A stretch of 64,000 bases of DNA from Dietzia sp. B32 (GCF_024732245.1 NZ_CP093845.1:3048272-3112271); one strand, 5' to 3'. Shown: positions 51,135-60,979, counted from the first letter of the stretch. Translations and numbers: made by a program. The notes: a model not told the origin generated them from the sequence alone.

Positions 51135-53738
51135 ATGCGCTCGCTCAATCTCACCCGCGCCGACGCCGCCGCCCGGTCGGAACTGCTCACCGTCGAGTCG
51201 TACGACGTGGAGATCGATCTCACCGACGGCCGCGGTGGGCCCGGGACCGACACGTTCCGTTCACGCACCGTGGTGCGCTTCTCCTGTACGCGCCCGGGCG
51301 CGGAGACGTTCATCGACCTCCGCGCCGCGGTGATCCGGTCCGCGACCCTGAACGGCCGGGAGCTGTTCCCGGCCGCCGGAGAAGAGCGGTACGACGACGA
51401 GGACGGCATCACCCTGACCGACCTGCAGGCGACCAACGAGCTGATCGTGGACGCCGATCTCGCTTACACCACGACCGGTGAGGGCCTGCACCGGATGGTC
51501 GACCCGGCCGACGGGGAGGTCTATCTCTATTCGCAGTTCGAGACCGCGGACGCCAAACGGGTCTTCGCCTGTTTCGACCAGCCCGACCTCAAGGCGCGCT
51601 ACACCCTGACGGTGACCGCTCCGGAGAAATGGGTGGTGGTGGCCAACACTCCGGCCGAGGAGGCCCCGGCTGACGGGGGCGGCGTGGTGCACCACTTCGC
51701 GCCGACCGAGATCATGTCGACCTACCTGGTCGCCCTCATCGCGGGGCCGTACCACGTCGTGGAGGACACCTACACCGACGAGCACGGCACGATCCCTCTA
51801 CGTCTGCTGTGCCGGGCATCGCTGGCCGAGTTCCTCGACGCCGACCGCCTGTTCGCCGAGACCAAGGAGGGTTTCGGCTTCTACCACCGGGAGTTCGGCC
51901 TGCCGTACGCGTTCGGCAAGTACGACCAGATCTTCGTCCCCGAGTTCAACGCCGGTGCCATGGAGAACGCCGGGGCCGTGACGTTCCTCGAGGACTACGT
52001 CTTCCGCTCCCGGGCCACCGGCTACCGCTACGAGCGGCGCAACGAGACGATCCTGCACGAGATGGCCCACATGTGGTTCGGCGACCTGGTGACCATGCGC
52101 TGGTGGGACGATCTGTGGCTCAACGAGTCGTTCGCCACCTTCGCCTCGGTGTTGGCCCAGGTGGACGCGACGCAGTACACCGACGCGTGGACCACCTTCG
52201 CGATCGTCGAGAAGGCGTGGGCGTACCGCCAGGACCAGCTGCCGTCCACCCATCCGGTCGCTGCGGACATGACCGACCTCGAGACGGTGGAGGCGAACTT
52301 CGACGGGATCACCTACGCCAAGGGCGCCTCGGTGCTCAAGCAGCTCGTGGCCTACGTCGGGCGCGAGCCGTTCCTGGCCGGGCTGCGCGCCTACTTCGCC
52401 GAGCACGCCTTCGGCAACGCCCAGTTCGACGACCTGCTGTCGGCGCTCGAGAAGTCGTCGGGCCGCGACCTGTCGGGCTGGGCCGACCAGTGGCTGCGCA
52501 CGACCGGCATCAACCCGATCACCGTCGACATCACGACCGGCGGCGACTCCCGCACGATCTCGGAGCTGACCGTCGTCCAGGGCCCGGCCGCCCCGGGGGC
52601 CGGCGAGCTGCGCACGCACCGGCTCGGGGTGGGCCTGTACAGCCGCGACGCCTCCGGGGCCATCGTGCGCACCGAGCGGGCCGAGCTGGACATCTCCGGC
52701 GAACGGACGGAGGTGGCCGAACTGGCCGGCCGACCCGTGCCCGATCTGGTCCTGCCCAACGACGAGGACCTGACCTACTGCTCGGTCCGGCTCGACGAGC
52801 GGTCACTGACCACCGTCCTGGACTCGCTCGAGGACGTCGCGGATCCGCTGGCGCGCACGTTGTGCTGGTCCGCGCTCTGGGAGATGACGCGGGAGGCGAG
52901 GCTGCCCGCCCGCAGGTTCGTGGAGGTCGTCTCCCGGGCGGCCCCGCGCGAGACCCACATCGGCGTGGTGCAGCGGGTGCTCACCCAGGCGCAGACCGCG
53001 CTGGCCCGCTACGCCGACCCGGACTGGGCCGCCGCCACCGGGTGGAGGACGTTCTCCGGTGCGATGCTCACCGCGGCGCGGGAGGCCGAGCCGGGGTCGG
53101 ACCACCAGCTGGCCTTCCTCACCGCGCTCTGCGCCTGCCCGATCGGCTTCGACCAGGGGCGGGTGCTCGGCACTCTCCTCGACGCGGGTGCGGACGAGGC
53201 GGGGCTGCCCGGTCTCGTCGTCGACACCGACCTGAGGTGGACCGTCCTTACCGCACTGGTCGCCGCCGGCGCCGCGGACACCGACCGCATCGACGCCGAA
53301 CTCGCGGTCGACGACACCGCCGGCGGCGCCCGTCGCGCCGCCACCGCGCGTGCCGCCCGCCCCTTCGTCGGGGCCAAGGACGAGGCGGAGCAGCTGTTGC
53401 TCGCGACCGGGGCCGACGCCCCGAGCAACGCGATCGTGCGCGCCACGCTCCTCGGTCTCGACCTCCCCGGCCAGGAGCACCTGCTCACCGGCCTGTGTGA
53501 GCGCTACCTGGACAACGTCACGGCCCTGTGGACCGCACGCCCCGGTGACCTTGCCCAGACCGTCGCCGAGGGCACCTTCCCGTCGTGGGCGGTGGACCGC
53601 GAGACCGTGGAGCGCTTCGAGCAGGTCCTCTCCGACGAGTCGCGACCGGCGTCTCTGCGCCGGATCATCGCCGAGCAGACCGCTGACATGATCCGGGCGC
53701 TGGACGCCCGCGCCGTCGACACCGCCGAGTCGGACTGA
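51135..53738 (+). CDS. pepN: Aminopeptidase N (M1 family)
   Basis: Zinc metallopeptidase of 867 residues removing N-terminal residues from peptides. The exopeptidase motif GAMENAG is near residue 273, and the zinc site HEMAH is near 308 with the third ligand in LWLNESFATF. An ERAP1-like helical C-terminal domain follows. It is divergent from the Rv2466c-like gene, as in mycobacteria. Confidence 0.95.
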   Translation: MRSLNLTRADAAARSELLTVESYDVEIDLTDGRGGPGTDTFRSRTVVRFSCTRPGAETFIDLRAAVIRSATLNGRELFPAAGEERYDDEDGITLTDLQATNELIVDADLAYTTTGEGLHRMVDPADGEVYLYSQFETADAKRVFACFDQPDLKARYTLTVTAPEKWVVVANTPAEEAPADGGGVVHHFAPTEIMSTYLVALIAGPYHVVEDTYTDEHGTIPLRLLCRASLAEFLDADRLFAETKEGFGFYHREFGLPYAFGKYDQIFVPEFNAGAMENAGAVTFLEDYVFRSRATGYRYERRNETILHEMAHMWFGDLVTMRWWDDLWLNESFATFASVLAQVDATQYTDAWTTFAIVEKAWAYRQDQLPSTHPVAADMTDLETVEANFDGITYAKGASVLKQLVAYVGREPFLAGLRAYFAEHAFGNAQFDDLLSALEKSSGRDLSGWADQWLRTTGINPITVDITTGGDSRTISELTVVQGPAAPGAGELRTHRLGVGLYSRDASGAIVRTERAELDISGERTEVAELAGRPVPDLVLPNDEDLTYCSVRLDERSLTTVLDSLEDVADPLARTLCWSALWEMTREARLPARRFVEVVSRAAPRETHIGVVQRVLTQAQTALARYADPDWAAATGWRTFSGAMLTAAREAEPGSDHQLAFLTALCACPIGFDQGRVLGTLLDAGADEAGLPGLVVDTDLRWTVLTALVAAGAADTDRIDAELAVDDTAGGARRAATARAARPFVGAKDEAEQLLLATGADAPSNAIVRATLLGLDLPGQEHLLTGLCERYLDNVTALWTARPGDLAQTVAEGTFPSWAVDRETVERFEQVLSDESRPASLRRIIAEQTADMIRALDARAVDTAESD

Positions 53739-53864
53739 CCGTCGGGGTCGGGACGAAAGGCGGGTTCCAACTGCCCCGATAAGCGGACTCACATCCCGCT
53801 CGTGGCAGAATTCCAGGCCTGATGGTCGGCGCAGCGGTGCGGGCCCGAAGTGACGGGATGGCCT

Positions 53865-55301
53865 GTGACCGACAACCGACCTGCGGGGCGCACCCGCCGG
53901 GGACCAGGCGCGGCGGTGGCCGCCGCCGCCGCGCTCGTCCTGCTGGTGAGCGGATGCTCCGCCGACGCCGAGCCCGCCGACGGCGCCGGGGGCCGCGGGG
54001 CACCGGGTCCCGAGCCGGTGCTGGTGGGCGGACTGCTCGCCGATCCGAGTTCGATCGCCGTGCGGCCCGGCACGGCGGAACTGTGGATCACCAACGCCGG
54101 TGACGACTCGCTGACCGTGGTGGACCCGGCCGACCCCTCCTCGGCCCGCACGCTGCGGGACGGGTACGGGGAGCACTTCACGGCCAGGCCCTCGGGAATC
54201 GCCTTCAACGAGGACGGGTCGTTCTTCGCCGTGTCCAACGACTCCACCAACGAGGTCAGGGACATGGAGTTCGTGCTCAACCCCGAGCGCGATGCACATT
54301 TCCGCAACAACAACTTCATGGGGCCCTCGCTCTTCTCGCCGGAGACCTTCGCCCTCGCGGGCCAGAACAAGCCCTACCTCGCCGACTGGCCGCAGCCGGG
54401 CCTGAGTCACGACCCGCCGGACGACATCCCCGAGCACCAGTGCCCGGCCGAGTACTGGTCGGACACCATCGCGCGGTGCGTGTGGCCCCGCCAGGGCAGC
54501 CACCTGGACATGCTGCACGGCAACCCGCTGAGCACCGGGATCCTCCACGACGCCGTCAACGCGTACTACGTCCTCGACGGCTGCGGGGTCGGTGACACCG
54601 AGGGGCGGTGCAGCGGGCCGGGGCACGTGGCCCGCGTCGACTTCAACCGCGACCACCAGGAGGGCAACGGTTTCCACGGGGACGGCACCACCCGGCGCTA
54701 CATCGACCTGCCCTACGAGCGCGTCGACGGCGTCCCGAGCGGGATGATGGCCCACGACGGCTGGATCTACTACGCCGACACCGGCGCGGGCGTGGTCCGC
54801 CGTTTCCAGCCGGACAGCGGGCGCACCGAGGTCATGGTCTCCAACTGGAACGACTCCCCCGCCGGCCACGGCGAACACGGCCCCGGCGTGATCGACTGGA
54901 GCCACCTCCCCGACGGCCCCGGCGACGGTGACGACCCGGACACCGTCCGGACGTGGGTCGACGAGCACGGAGATCGCGACGCCATCGACGCCGCCGGGGA
55001 CCGCTGGATCATGCCGCGCGAGACCCTCGCCGAGTACTCCTACGTGTGGGACGCCACCGTCGAGGCCGCGGGCCCGGCCACCGCGGAGCGACCGTCGGGG
55101 CTGGCGGCAGGCACCGACTCGTGGTTCGTCGCCGACAATGCCACCGGCCGGATCCTCGAGTTCGCCTGGGACGGTTCCCCCGGCCGGGTCATCGAGACCG
55201 GCATGGCCGGTGTCACCGGGCTGGCGGTGTCCGAGGACGGGCGCACCCTGTACTTCGCCGACACGGACTCCGACGGGGTCTACAGCCTGACGCTCGGCTG
55301 A
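53865..55301 (+). CDS. Secreted lipoprotein with predicted beta-propeller fold
   Basis: A 478-residue protein from the GTG at 53865 (a GTG at 53850 would add five). A basic n-region and hydrophobic AAVAAAAALVLLVSGC end in a lipobox (LVSGC), so it is probably anchored to the outer face of the membrane. Repeated blades are seen, such as PSSIAVRPGTAELWITNAGD, PSGIAFNEDGSFFAVSND, and VTGLAVSEDGRTLYFADTDS near the end. Two cysteine pairs (CPAEYWSDTIARC and CGVGDTEGRC) may form disulfides. NHL/SMP-30-like binding or lactonase activity is possible, but no catalytic residues can be assigned. Confidence 0.8.
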   Translation: MTDNRPAGRTRRGPGAAVAAAAALVLLVSGCSADAEPADGAGGRGAPGPEPVLVGGLLADPSSIAVRPGTAELWITNAGDDSLTVVDPADPSSARTLRDGYGEHFTARPSGIAFNEDGSFFAVSNDSTNEVRDMEFVLNPERDAHFRNNNFMGPSLFSPETFALAGQNKPYLADWPQPGLSHDPPDDIPEHQCPAEYWSDTIARCVWPRQGSHLDMLHGNPLSTGILHDAVNAYYVLDGCGVGDTEGRCSGPGHVARVDFNRDHQEGNGFHGDGTTRRYIDLPYERVDGVPSGMMAHDGWIYYADTGAGVVRRFQPDSGRTEVMVSNWNDSPAGHGEHGPGVIDWSHLPDGPGDGDDPDTVRTWVDEHGDRDAIDAAGDRWIMPRETLAEYSYVWDATVEAAGPATAERPSGLAAGTDSWFVADNATGRILEFAWDGSPGRVIETGMAGVTGLAVSEDGRTLYFADTDSDGVYSLTLG

Positions 55302-55350
55302 CCCCGGCGGCAGGCGCCCGGACTGTCGGTCAGGCGGGCACCCGATCGCC

Positions 55351-55962
55351 TCAGGCGGCGTCGAGGTAGAGGTAGTCCTCCCAGTGCGGGCCGATCTCGC
55401 GCAGTTGGGAGACCAGCCGCCACGTCCTGCCTCGCGGGGCGGCGAGGGGAACCCGCAGCTCCCACCCCAGCTCCGAGAGCAGCTTGTCGGCCTTGCGGTG
55501 GTTACACGGGGCACAGGAGGCCACGCAGTTCTCCCAACCGTGCGCTCCCCCGCGACTGCGCGGGATGACGTGGTCCACGGTCGTGGCCCTGGCGCTGCAG
55601 TATCCGCACCGGTGGCCGTCGCGGTGCATGAGCGCGGCGCGGGTCATCGGGACCTGCGAGCGGTACGGGATCCGGACGTACTCGCGAAGTCGGATCACCG
55701 ACGGCACGCGAATCGCGGTGTCCACCGAGCGGACGAGGACCTCCACCGGGTGGTCGTGGACCACGTCGGCCTTACCGCCGATCAACATCACCACCGCGCG
55801 ACGGGCGGGCAGCGCCGTGAGTGCCTCGTAACTGGCGTTGAGCAGCAGGACGCGTGGGGCCGACGCGAGCGGGACATGCCGGTCCGGGACCGGCTCCAGC
55901 CGGGAGGGGGCTCGTGAACCCCGTTGTCGGTACTCCGTGTTCTCGCGCACTGCAGCGCCCAT
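55351..55962 (-). CDS. HNH endonuclease
   Basis: A 203-residue protein with a C-terminal HNH motif: CGYCSARATTVDHVIPRSRG, then NCVASCAPCNHRKADKLL, giving two zinc CxxC pairs. The N-terminal half (RVLLLNASYEALTALPARRA) is typical of the conserved actinobacterial family at the Rv2469c position next to glbO. This family is widespread and chromosomal, so it is not evidence of a mobile element. Cellular role unknown. Confidence 0.88.
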   Translation of the reverse strand: MGAAVRENTEYRQRGSRAPSRLEPVPDRHVPLASAPRVLLLNASYEALTALPARRAVVMLIGGKADVVHDHPVEVLVRSVDTAIRVPSVIRLREYVRIPYRSQVPMTRAALMHRDGHRCGYCSARATTVDHVIPRSRGGAHGWENCVASCAPCNHRKADKLLSELGWELRVPLAAPRGRTWRLVSQLREIGPHWEDYLYLDAA

Positions 55963-56312
55963 GGTCGGTCTCCGCTCGTCTGCCCCGAGCCCAGTGCATC
56001 AGCCGCGTCCGGGCTCGTCGTGAACCTCGCCTGCCACGATGATGCACCTTCGATGAACACTTCGTGCGGCTAACGCATAGCAGAAGGTGACCAACCCGGC
56101 CGATTCGGCCCGTCAGGCGGGCGGATCCGGGGTCCCGCCGCCGATCCATCCGCGCGCTCCAGAGTCATCCGGCCGGGATATATCGCGTCCGTATGACTCT
56201 GGAGCGCGCGGCTGCGGAGGAACGCAGGCAACCGAGGCGACGGAACAGTCGGGGTTGGCGGCACCTCCTACCCGGAGACCCCGCAGGCACCCGCACAGGC
56301 ATGATGGAAGGC
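55963..56312. promoter_or_regulatory. Divergent HNH/glbO intergenic region (350 bases)
   Basis: No gene seen. It contains promoters for both sides and the strong inverted repeat at 56150-56211. The region between the repeat arms is AT-richer (GGATATATCGCG), which could contain a -10 element. Confidence 0.5.
56150..56211. repeat. Perfect 19-bp inverted repeat upstream of glbO
   Basis: CCGCGCGCTCCAGAGTCAT (56150-56168) and ATGACTCTGGAGCGCGCGG (56193-56211) are exact reverse complements separated by 24 bases. The repeat ends about 100 bases before the glbO start. It may be a regulator site, a leader hairpin or a relic of an element; no transposase gene is near. Confidence 0.9.
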
Positions 56313-56708
56313 ATGAGCAGCAGCACTTTCTATGACGAGATCGGTGGAGCGGAGACGTTCCGGAAGATCGTCCACGAGTTCTACCGCCGGGTGGCGGACG
56401 ACCCCGTGCTGCGCCCGATGTACCCGGAGGCGGACCTGGGGCCGGCCGAGGACCGCCTGCGGATGTTCCTCGAGCAGTACTGGGGAGGGCCCACCACGTA
56501 CTCCGAGCAGCGCGGGCACCCGCGGCTGCGGATGCGGCACAACCCGTACGTCGTCGACCGCGCCGCCCACGACGCCTGGCTCACCCACATGCTGGCCGCG
56601 GTCGACACGATCGACGGCGAGACCCTGGACGACGAGCACCGGGCGGCCCTGATCGACTACCTCACCCGCGCCGCCGCGATGATGGTCAACACCGCGGAGA
56701 TCGGGTGA
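56313..56708 (+). CDS. glbO: Truncated haemoglobin, group II (GlbO type)
   Basis: A 131-residue haem protein, likely involved in oxygen or reactive nitrogen chemistry. [19 protein letters not shown] is the trHb N-terminus, the CD1/E region is [20 protein letters not shown], and the proximal histidine is in [13 protein letters not shown] tryptophan in DAWLTHML corresponds to the G8 position of group II. The ATG at 56313 has GGAAGG before it. It overlaps aglA by four bases, a pairing also seen in mycobacteria. Confidence 0.94.
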   Translation: MSSSTFYDEIGGAETFRKIVHEFYRRVADDPVLRPMYPEADLGPAEDRLRMFLEQYWGGPTTYSEQRGHPRLRMRHNPYVVDRAAHDAWLTHMLAAVDTIDGETLDDEHRAALIDYLTRAAAMMVNTAEIG

Positions 56709-58297
56709 GACCTCCCTCCGACGCGGCGCGCCCGTGGGAGGACATGATCCTCTACCAGATCTACCCGCGGTCGTTCGCCGACTCCGACGGCGACGGCGTC
56801 GGTGACCTGCGTGGCGTGATCGACCGCCTCGACCATCTGGACGACTTGGGCGTCGACGGGGTGTGGTTCTCCCCGATCATGCGCTCGCCCGGCGCCGACC
56901 ACGGGTACGACGTGTCCGACCCGCGGGATGTCGACCCGCTCTTCGGCGACGTCGACACCCTGCGCGAGCTTCTCGAGCGGCTCCACGCCGTCGGCAAGGT
57001 GCTCATCATGGACCTGGTGCCCAACCACACCAGCGTCGAGCACCCCTGGTTCCCCGCCGCGGTCGCCGCCGGGCCGGGCAGCCCGGAACGCGCGCGCTAC
57101 CTGTTCCGGGACGGCCGCGGCGACGACGGTTCCGAACCTCCGAACAACTGGCCGTCGGTGTTCGGCGGTCCCGCCTGGACCCGGGTCACCGAGCCCGACG
57201 GCACGCCCGGCCAGTGGTACCTCCACCTGTTCGCCCCCGAACAGCCGGACCTGGACTGGACGAATCCCGAGGTCGCCGACGATCTCGAGCGGACCCTGCG
57301 GTTCTGGCTCGACCTGGGAGTGGACGGCTTCCGGATCGATGTGGCCCACGGACTCGCCAAACCCGACGACCTCGCCGACCTGCCCGACGATGTGGAGATC
57401 GCCCAGCTCATCGTCGACCCCCGCGATGCACGCTGGGACCGGCCGGGCGTCCACGACATCCACCGACGGATCCGGCGAGTTCTCGACGACTATCCGGGCG
57501 CGGCCACCTTCGGCGAGGTGTGGGTGGGGCCGATCGAGCGGTTCGCCCGCTACCTCCGACCCGACGAGCTGCACTTCGCCTTCCACTTCGCCCTCACCGG
57601 CGCCCCATTCGACGCTGCGGCGATCCGCGAGGCCATCAACTCCACGCTCGAGGCCGCGCGGGTCTCGGGCGCGGCGCCCACGTGGGCCCTGTCCAACCAC
57701 GACGTCGTCCGCGAGGTGACCCGCTACGGCAACGGCGCCGTCGGCACCGCCCGCGCCCGCGCCATGCTCCTGGTGACCCTCGCGCTGCCGGGGATCGCGT
57801 TCGTCTACAACGGTGCCGAGCTCGGACTGCCCAGCGACTTCGCGATCCCCCACGACCGGCTCACCGACCCCACCTGGGAACGCACCGGCCACGCCGAGGT
57901 GGGCCGTGACCACTGCCGGGTGCCCATTCCATGGGAGGGCGACCGACCTCCGTACGGGTTCTCGACGGCAGCCGACACCTGGCTTCCGATGCCGGAGGGG
58001 TGGCCCCACCTCACGGTCGCCGCCCAGCAGGAGGACCCCGACTCCGTGTTGTCGCTGTACCGGGCGGCGATCGGGATGAGGCGTTCATGGCCGTCCGCGG
58101 ACACGGCGGCGATCGTCTGGGAGAGCGAACTTGACGAGTGTCAGGCGTTTCGGCGCGAGGGCGGCGGGGTCCTATGCATGATCAACACATCCCCTCGGTC
58201 GGTGCCTCTGCCTCACGGCGAGGTCCTTCTCGCCTCCGGCCCGCTCGACGGGAGGGATCTGCCACCGGACACCTCCGTGTGGCTGCAGGACTCCTGA
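56705..58297 (+). CDS. aglA: Alpha-glucosidase, glycoside hydrolase family 13
   Basis: A 530-residue cytoplasmic GH13 enzyme hydrolysing alpha-1,4 or alpha-1,6 glucosides. The start [20 protein letters not shown] is typical of the oligo-1,6-glucosidase/trehalose synthase group. Conserved regions are DLVPNHTS, the nucleophile aspartate in GFRIDVAHG (near 208), the acid/base glutamate in TFGEVWVG (near 269), and the aspartate in SNHDVV (near 330). The GTG start overlaps the glbO stop. Exact substrate is uncertain. Confidence 0.92.
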   Translation: MRPPSDAARPWEDMILYQIYPRSFADSDGDGVGDLRGVIDRLDHLDDLGVDGVWFSPIMRSPGADHGYDVSDPRDVDPLFGDVDTLRELLERLHAVGKVLIMDLVPNHTSVEHPWFPAAVAAGPGSPERARYLFRDGRGDDGSEPPNNWPSVFGGPAWTRVTEPDGTPGQWYLHLFAPEQPDLDWTNPEVADDLERTLRFWLDLGVDGFRIDVAHGLAKPDDLADLPDDVEIAQLIVDPRDARWDRPGVHDIHRRIRRVLDDYPGAATFGEVWVGPIERFARYLRPDELHFAFHFALTGAPFDAAAIREAINSTLEAARVSGAAPTWALSNHDVVREVTRYGNGAVGTARARAMLLVTLALPGIAFVYNGAELGLPSDFAIPHDRLTDPTWERTGHAEVGRDHCRVPIPWEGDRPPYGFSTAADTWLPMPEGWPHLTVAAQQEDPDSVLSLYRAAIGMRRSWPSADTAAIVWESELDECQAFRREGGGVLCMINTSPRSVPLPHGEVLLASGPLDGRDLPPDTSVWLQDS

Positions 58298-58308
58298 AGG
58301 GCTTCGAC

Positions 58309-59052
58309 GTGCGACTGAACGACAAGACCTCGATCATCACCGGCGGCGCCGGCGGGATCGGCCGCGGCATCACCCGTGCGTTCGTCAAGGAGGGCGCCAA
58401 CGTCCTCGTGGTGGACATCAACGACGAGGCCGGGGACGCGCTGGCGGCCGAACTCGGCGGGAAGGTGCGCTACCTCCACTGCGACATCTCGGTCGAGGCC
58501 AACGCCGCCATGATCGTCGCGGCCGCCGTCGAGGCGTTCGGACACCTGGACATCCTGGTCAACAACGCCCACGCTTCCCGCCAGGCCCCGCTGCTCGAGA
58601 CCACCGGCGACATGATGAACCTGTCCTTCGGCACCGGCTTCTACCCCACCTTCTGGCTGATGAAGGCCGCTCACCCCCGTCTGGCGGAGCGGGACGGATC
58701 GGTCATCAACTTCGCCTCCGGCGCCGGTATCGACGGCAGCCCCACCCAGGCGTCCTACGCCGCGGCGAAGGAGGCGATCCGAGCCATCAGCCGGGTGGCC
58801 GCCAACGAGTGGGCGCGCGACGGGATCAACGTCAACGTCATCTCCCCCCTCGCGCTCACCGAGGGCGTGGAGGCCTACATCGAAGCGAACCCGGGGATCG
58901 AGAAGAAATTGCTGGCCGGCACCCCGATGCGCCGCTTCGGCGACCCGGAGTCGGACATCGGCCGGGTCGCGGTCTTCCTCGCCAGTGACGACGCGTCCTA
59001 CATGACCGGGCAGACGATGATGGTCGACGGCGGCGGGCTCATGCTCCGCTAA
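58309..59052 (+). CDS. Short-chain dehydrogenase/reductase
   Basis: A 247-residue classical SDR from the GTG at 58309 (GAAGG site), 11 bases after aglA. The cofactor motif TGGAGGIG is near residue 11, followed by DINDEAGD, suggesting NAD preference. NNAHAS replaces NNAG, and YAAAK is the catalytic pair. The C-terminus YMTGQTMMVDGGGLML is the usual SDR ending. It converges on the methyltransferase gene with a four-base overlap of stop regions. Substrate unknown. Confidence 0.87.
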   Translation: MRLNDKTSIITGGAGGIGRGITRAFVKEGANVLVVDINDEAGDALAAELGGKVRYLHCDISVEANAAMIVAAAVEAFGHLDILVNNAHASRQAPLLETTGDMMNLSFGTGFYPTFWLMKAAHPRLAERDGSVINFASGAGIDGSPTQASYAAAKEAIRAISRVAANEWARDGINVNVISPLALTEGVEAYIEANPGIEKKLLAGTPMRRFGDPESDIGRVAVFLASDDASYMTGQTMMVDGGGLMLR

Positions 59053-60299
59053 CCGTCGCCGGAGCCGACACGCAACCTCGGCACCAGCACGTCGCGGACC
59101 GTCTCGGGGTTGCGTTCGACCACCACCCAGCGCCGGCCCAGCGCACCGGCCGCGACCGCCGTGGTCCCGGACCCGGCGAACAGGTCCACGACCAGCTCGC
59201 CGGGCTCGGTGGCCAGCTCGACGATCCGCCGCATCAGGGCCTCCGGTTTGGGGGTGCGGAATCCGTCGACCCCGGCCGCCCGCAGTTCGGCGCGAGCGGT
59301 GTCGGTCGACCCGACCTCCTGGGACAGCCAGATAGTCTTGAGCTTCTTGATCCGCCCGGCCTCGAACCGGTCCCGCTGGTAGATGTCCACCCGGGGACCC
59401 GAACGGCCCTTCACCGTGCGGCACACCAGGTCGCCGACGCGCTCCCTCGCCCTCTCGCGCGACCACCGCCACACCGCCGGGGTGAGATCGCCGAACACCG
59501 GGAGGATCTCCTGCAGACCGGGAATCGCGTCCACCGACACCTCGCCGGTGTCCGGGTCGCCGTAGAGCGCATACGTCATGGTGGGTGTGGTCCGCGGGTT
59601 GAAGCGCTTGTTGGTGTTACGCAGGGGCAGGAGCCGGAAGCTGACACCGTCCATGCCGCGGTGCGGGAAGTCCGCCGGGTCGACCGCCGAGGCGACCCCC
59701 CCGGCCAACCGCACCTGCTCGGGGTCGCGGGCGTACACCATCAGGCGGTCGTGGGAGCCCGCGAAGAAGCGGTCCAGCTGTCGCCCCTTGGGATTGCTCT
59801 CCACCGTGAGGTCCGCGATGAACGCCTCGGCGCCGAAGATCTCGTCGAGCAGGCAGCGCACGCGGTGGGCTTCGGCGTCGTCGAGGTGCACCCACACGGT
59901 TCCCGTCTCCGCGAGCAGGTCACGGGCCACGGCGAGCCGGGTCTCGATGTAGTCGAGCCACTCGTGACGCGGCATGTTGTCGTGATACCCGTCGAACCGG
60001 CCCCCGCGGTTGTACGGCGGGTCGAGATAGACCAGCTGCGCGGTGCCGGACGGTGCGAGGCCGTGTTCCGCGAGGGCGTCGTGGGCGTCGGCGATGCGTG
60101 CGCCGTCGCCGACCAGCACGGCCCCGTCGACGGGGTTCGTGCCGCCTGCTCCGCCGGGAACGACGGTTCGATCGGGCTCGTGGGCGACGTCCGCGCGGCG
60201 CGCGAACAGTGCGGCGACCCGGGGAACCGGCCCGTCCGCGCCCGAGGACCCGGCGCCACCCCGCCCGGGCCAGGAGATCGAGAAGTCGGGAGAGGTCAC
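59049..60299 (-). CDS. Beta-class DNA methyltransferase (adenine-N6 or cytosine-N4)
   Basis: A 416-residue enzyme. The catalytic motif IV is YLDPPYNRGG and lies before the SAM-binding motif I, DLFAGSGTTAVAA, the order of beta-class methyltransferases such as type III Mod subunits. The segments GTVWVHLDDAEAHRV and SNPKGRQLDRFFAGSHDRLM are typical of that group. No restriction subunit or helicase is adjacent; neighbours are an SDR and a conserved hypothetical gene. It is probably a solitary methyltransferase acting in regulation or defence. Its start overlaps the upstream gene's stop by four bases. Confidence 0.88.
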   Translation of the reverse strand: MTSPDFSISWPGRGGAGSSGADGPVPRVAALFARRADVAHEPDRTVVPGGAGGTNPVDGAVLVGDGARIADAHDALAEHGLAPSGTAQLVYLDPPYNRGGRFDGYHDNMPRHEWLDYIETRLAVARDLLAETGTVWVHLDDAEAHRVRCLLDEIFGAEAFIADLTVESNPKGRQLDRFFAGSHDRLMVYARDPEQVRLAGGVASAVDPADFPHRGMDGVSFRLLPLRNTNKRFNPRTTPTMTYALYGDPDTGEVSVDAIPGLQEILPVFGDLTPAVWRWSRERARERVGDLVCRTVKGRSGPRVDIYQRDRFEAGRIKKLKTIWLSQEVGSTDTARAELRAAGVDGFRTPKPEALMRRIVELATEPGELVVDLFAGSGTTAVAAGALGRRWVVVERNPETVRDVLVPRLRVGSGDG

Positions 60300-60979
60300 C
60301 GCAGCGGTTCGAGGGTCAGGGAATCGGTCCGGCGGAACACCGTGCCGTAGCGGGCGTCCAGTCGGATCCAGGCGCCGCGTTCGCTCACCCGGACCGGCTC
60401 ACCCTCCGGGGCGCGGCCGGCCTTCTCCGGCACGAAACCGCACATCACCACCGAGAACACCGTGCGCATGTCCACCCCGACGGGGTGGGACGTGTCCGCC
60501 CGGACCGTGAGCGCGACCTGGTCGAGCAGGGACGGTGGCAGACCCGCGGGGCCGGCGTTCTCCCGCGCGGCCTCCCGTCCCGACCGCGTGAGGTCGAGCA
60601 GGACCTGCGCCGGTACGTCCTCGACGCGCTGGAACCCGTCGGTGGGCGGCAGCAGTCCCTGCCAGGCGGACAGGAGCGGCATCCCGGGGTCGATCAGCCC
60701 CTCGCCGTCCCCGCGCGGCAGGACGTCGAGCTCGGTGAGGAGGTGGTCCGCCCCGGCCACGACGTCGCCACCGGGGCACGTTCCCCCGAGCACGCGGACG
60801 ACCAGCGCCCCGAAGGGGGTTCGGGCCCAGACGCGCATCCGGCCGTCTCCCCCGGAGGTCAATCGCACGACGGCGGCCTCGTCCAGGCGGAGAATGCGGC
60901 GGAGCAGGGTGCGCAGGTCGTCGCGGTCGGCGGGGTCGGGCACACGGATCATCCCGGTATCAGACCCCGGTCCGATCAC
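60296..60979 (-). CDS. Conserved hypothetical protein (Rv2474c-like position)
   Basis: A 227-residue protein of unknown function. The GTG at 60979 is chosen because it overlaps the thioesterase stop by four bases and has a GAGGA site; an ATG at 60952 would shorten it by nine. The N-terminus DDLRTLLRRILRLDEAAVVR and the middle FGALVVRVLGGTCPGGDVVA show no recognisable catalytic motif. It lies at the place where mycobacteria carry a similar-sized conserved protein beside the thioesterase gene, so a shared pathway is possible. Confidence 0.75.
   Translation of the reverse strand: MIGPGSDTGMIRVPDPADRDDLRTLLRRILRLDEAAVVRLTSGGDGRMRVWARTPFGALVVRVLGGTCPGGDVVAGADHLLTELDVLPRGDGEGLIDPGMPLLSAWQGLLPPTDGFQRVEDVPAQVLLDLTRSGREAARENAGPAGLPPSLLDQVALTVRADTSHPVGVDMRTVFSVVMCGFVPEKAGRAPEGEPVRVSERGAWIRLDARYGTVFRRTDSLTLEPLR

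Noticed and set aside
52803-55514. A 903-codon minus-strand frame opposite pepN and the lipoprotein gene
   Set aside because: It crosses two genes with firm evidence (HEMAH zinc site, lipobox). Composition is that of an antisense shadow.
55351-55962. HNH endonuclease as a sign of prophage or homing element
   Set aside because: The protein belongs to a conserved chromosomal family found beside glbO in mycobacteria, and no phage or intron genes are near.
59049-60299. Type III restriction-modification system
   Set aside because: Only a Mod-like methyltransferase is present. Neither neighbour is a helicase or nuclease.
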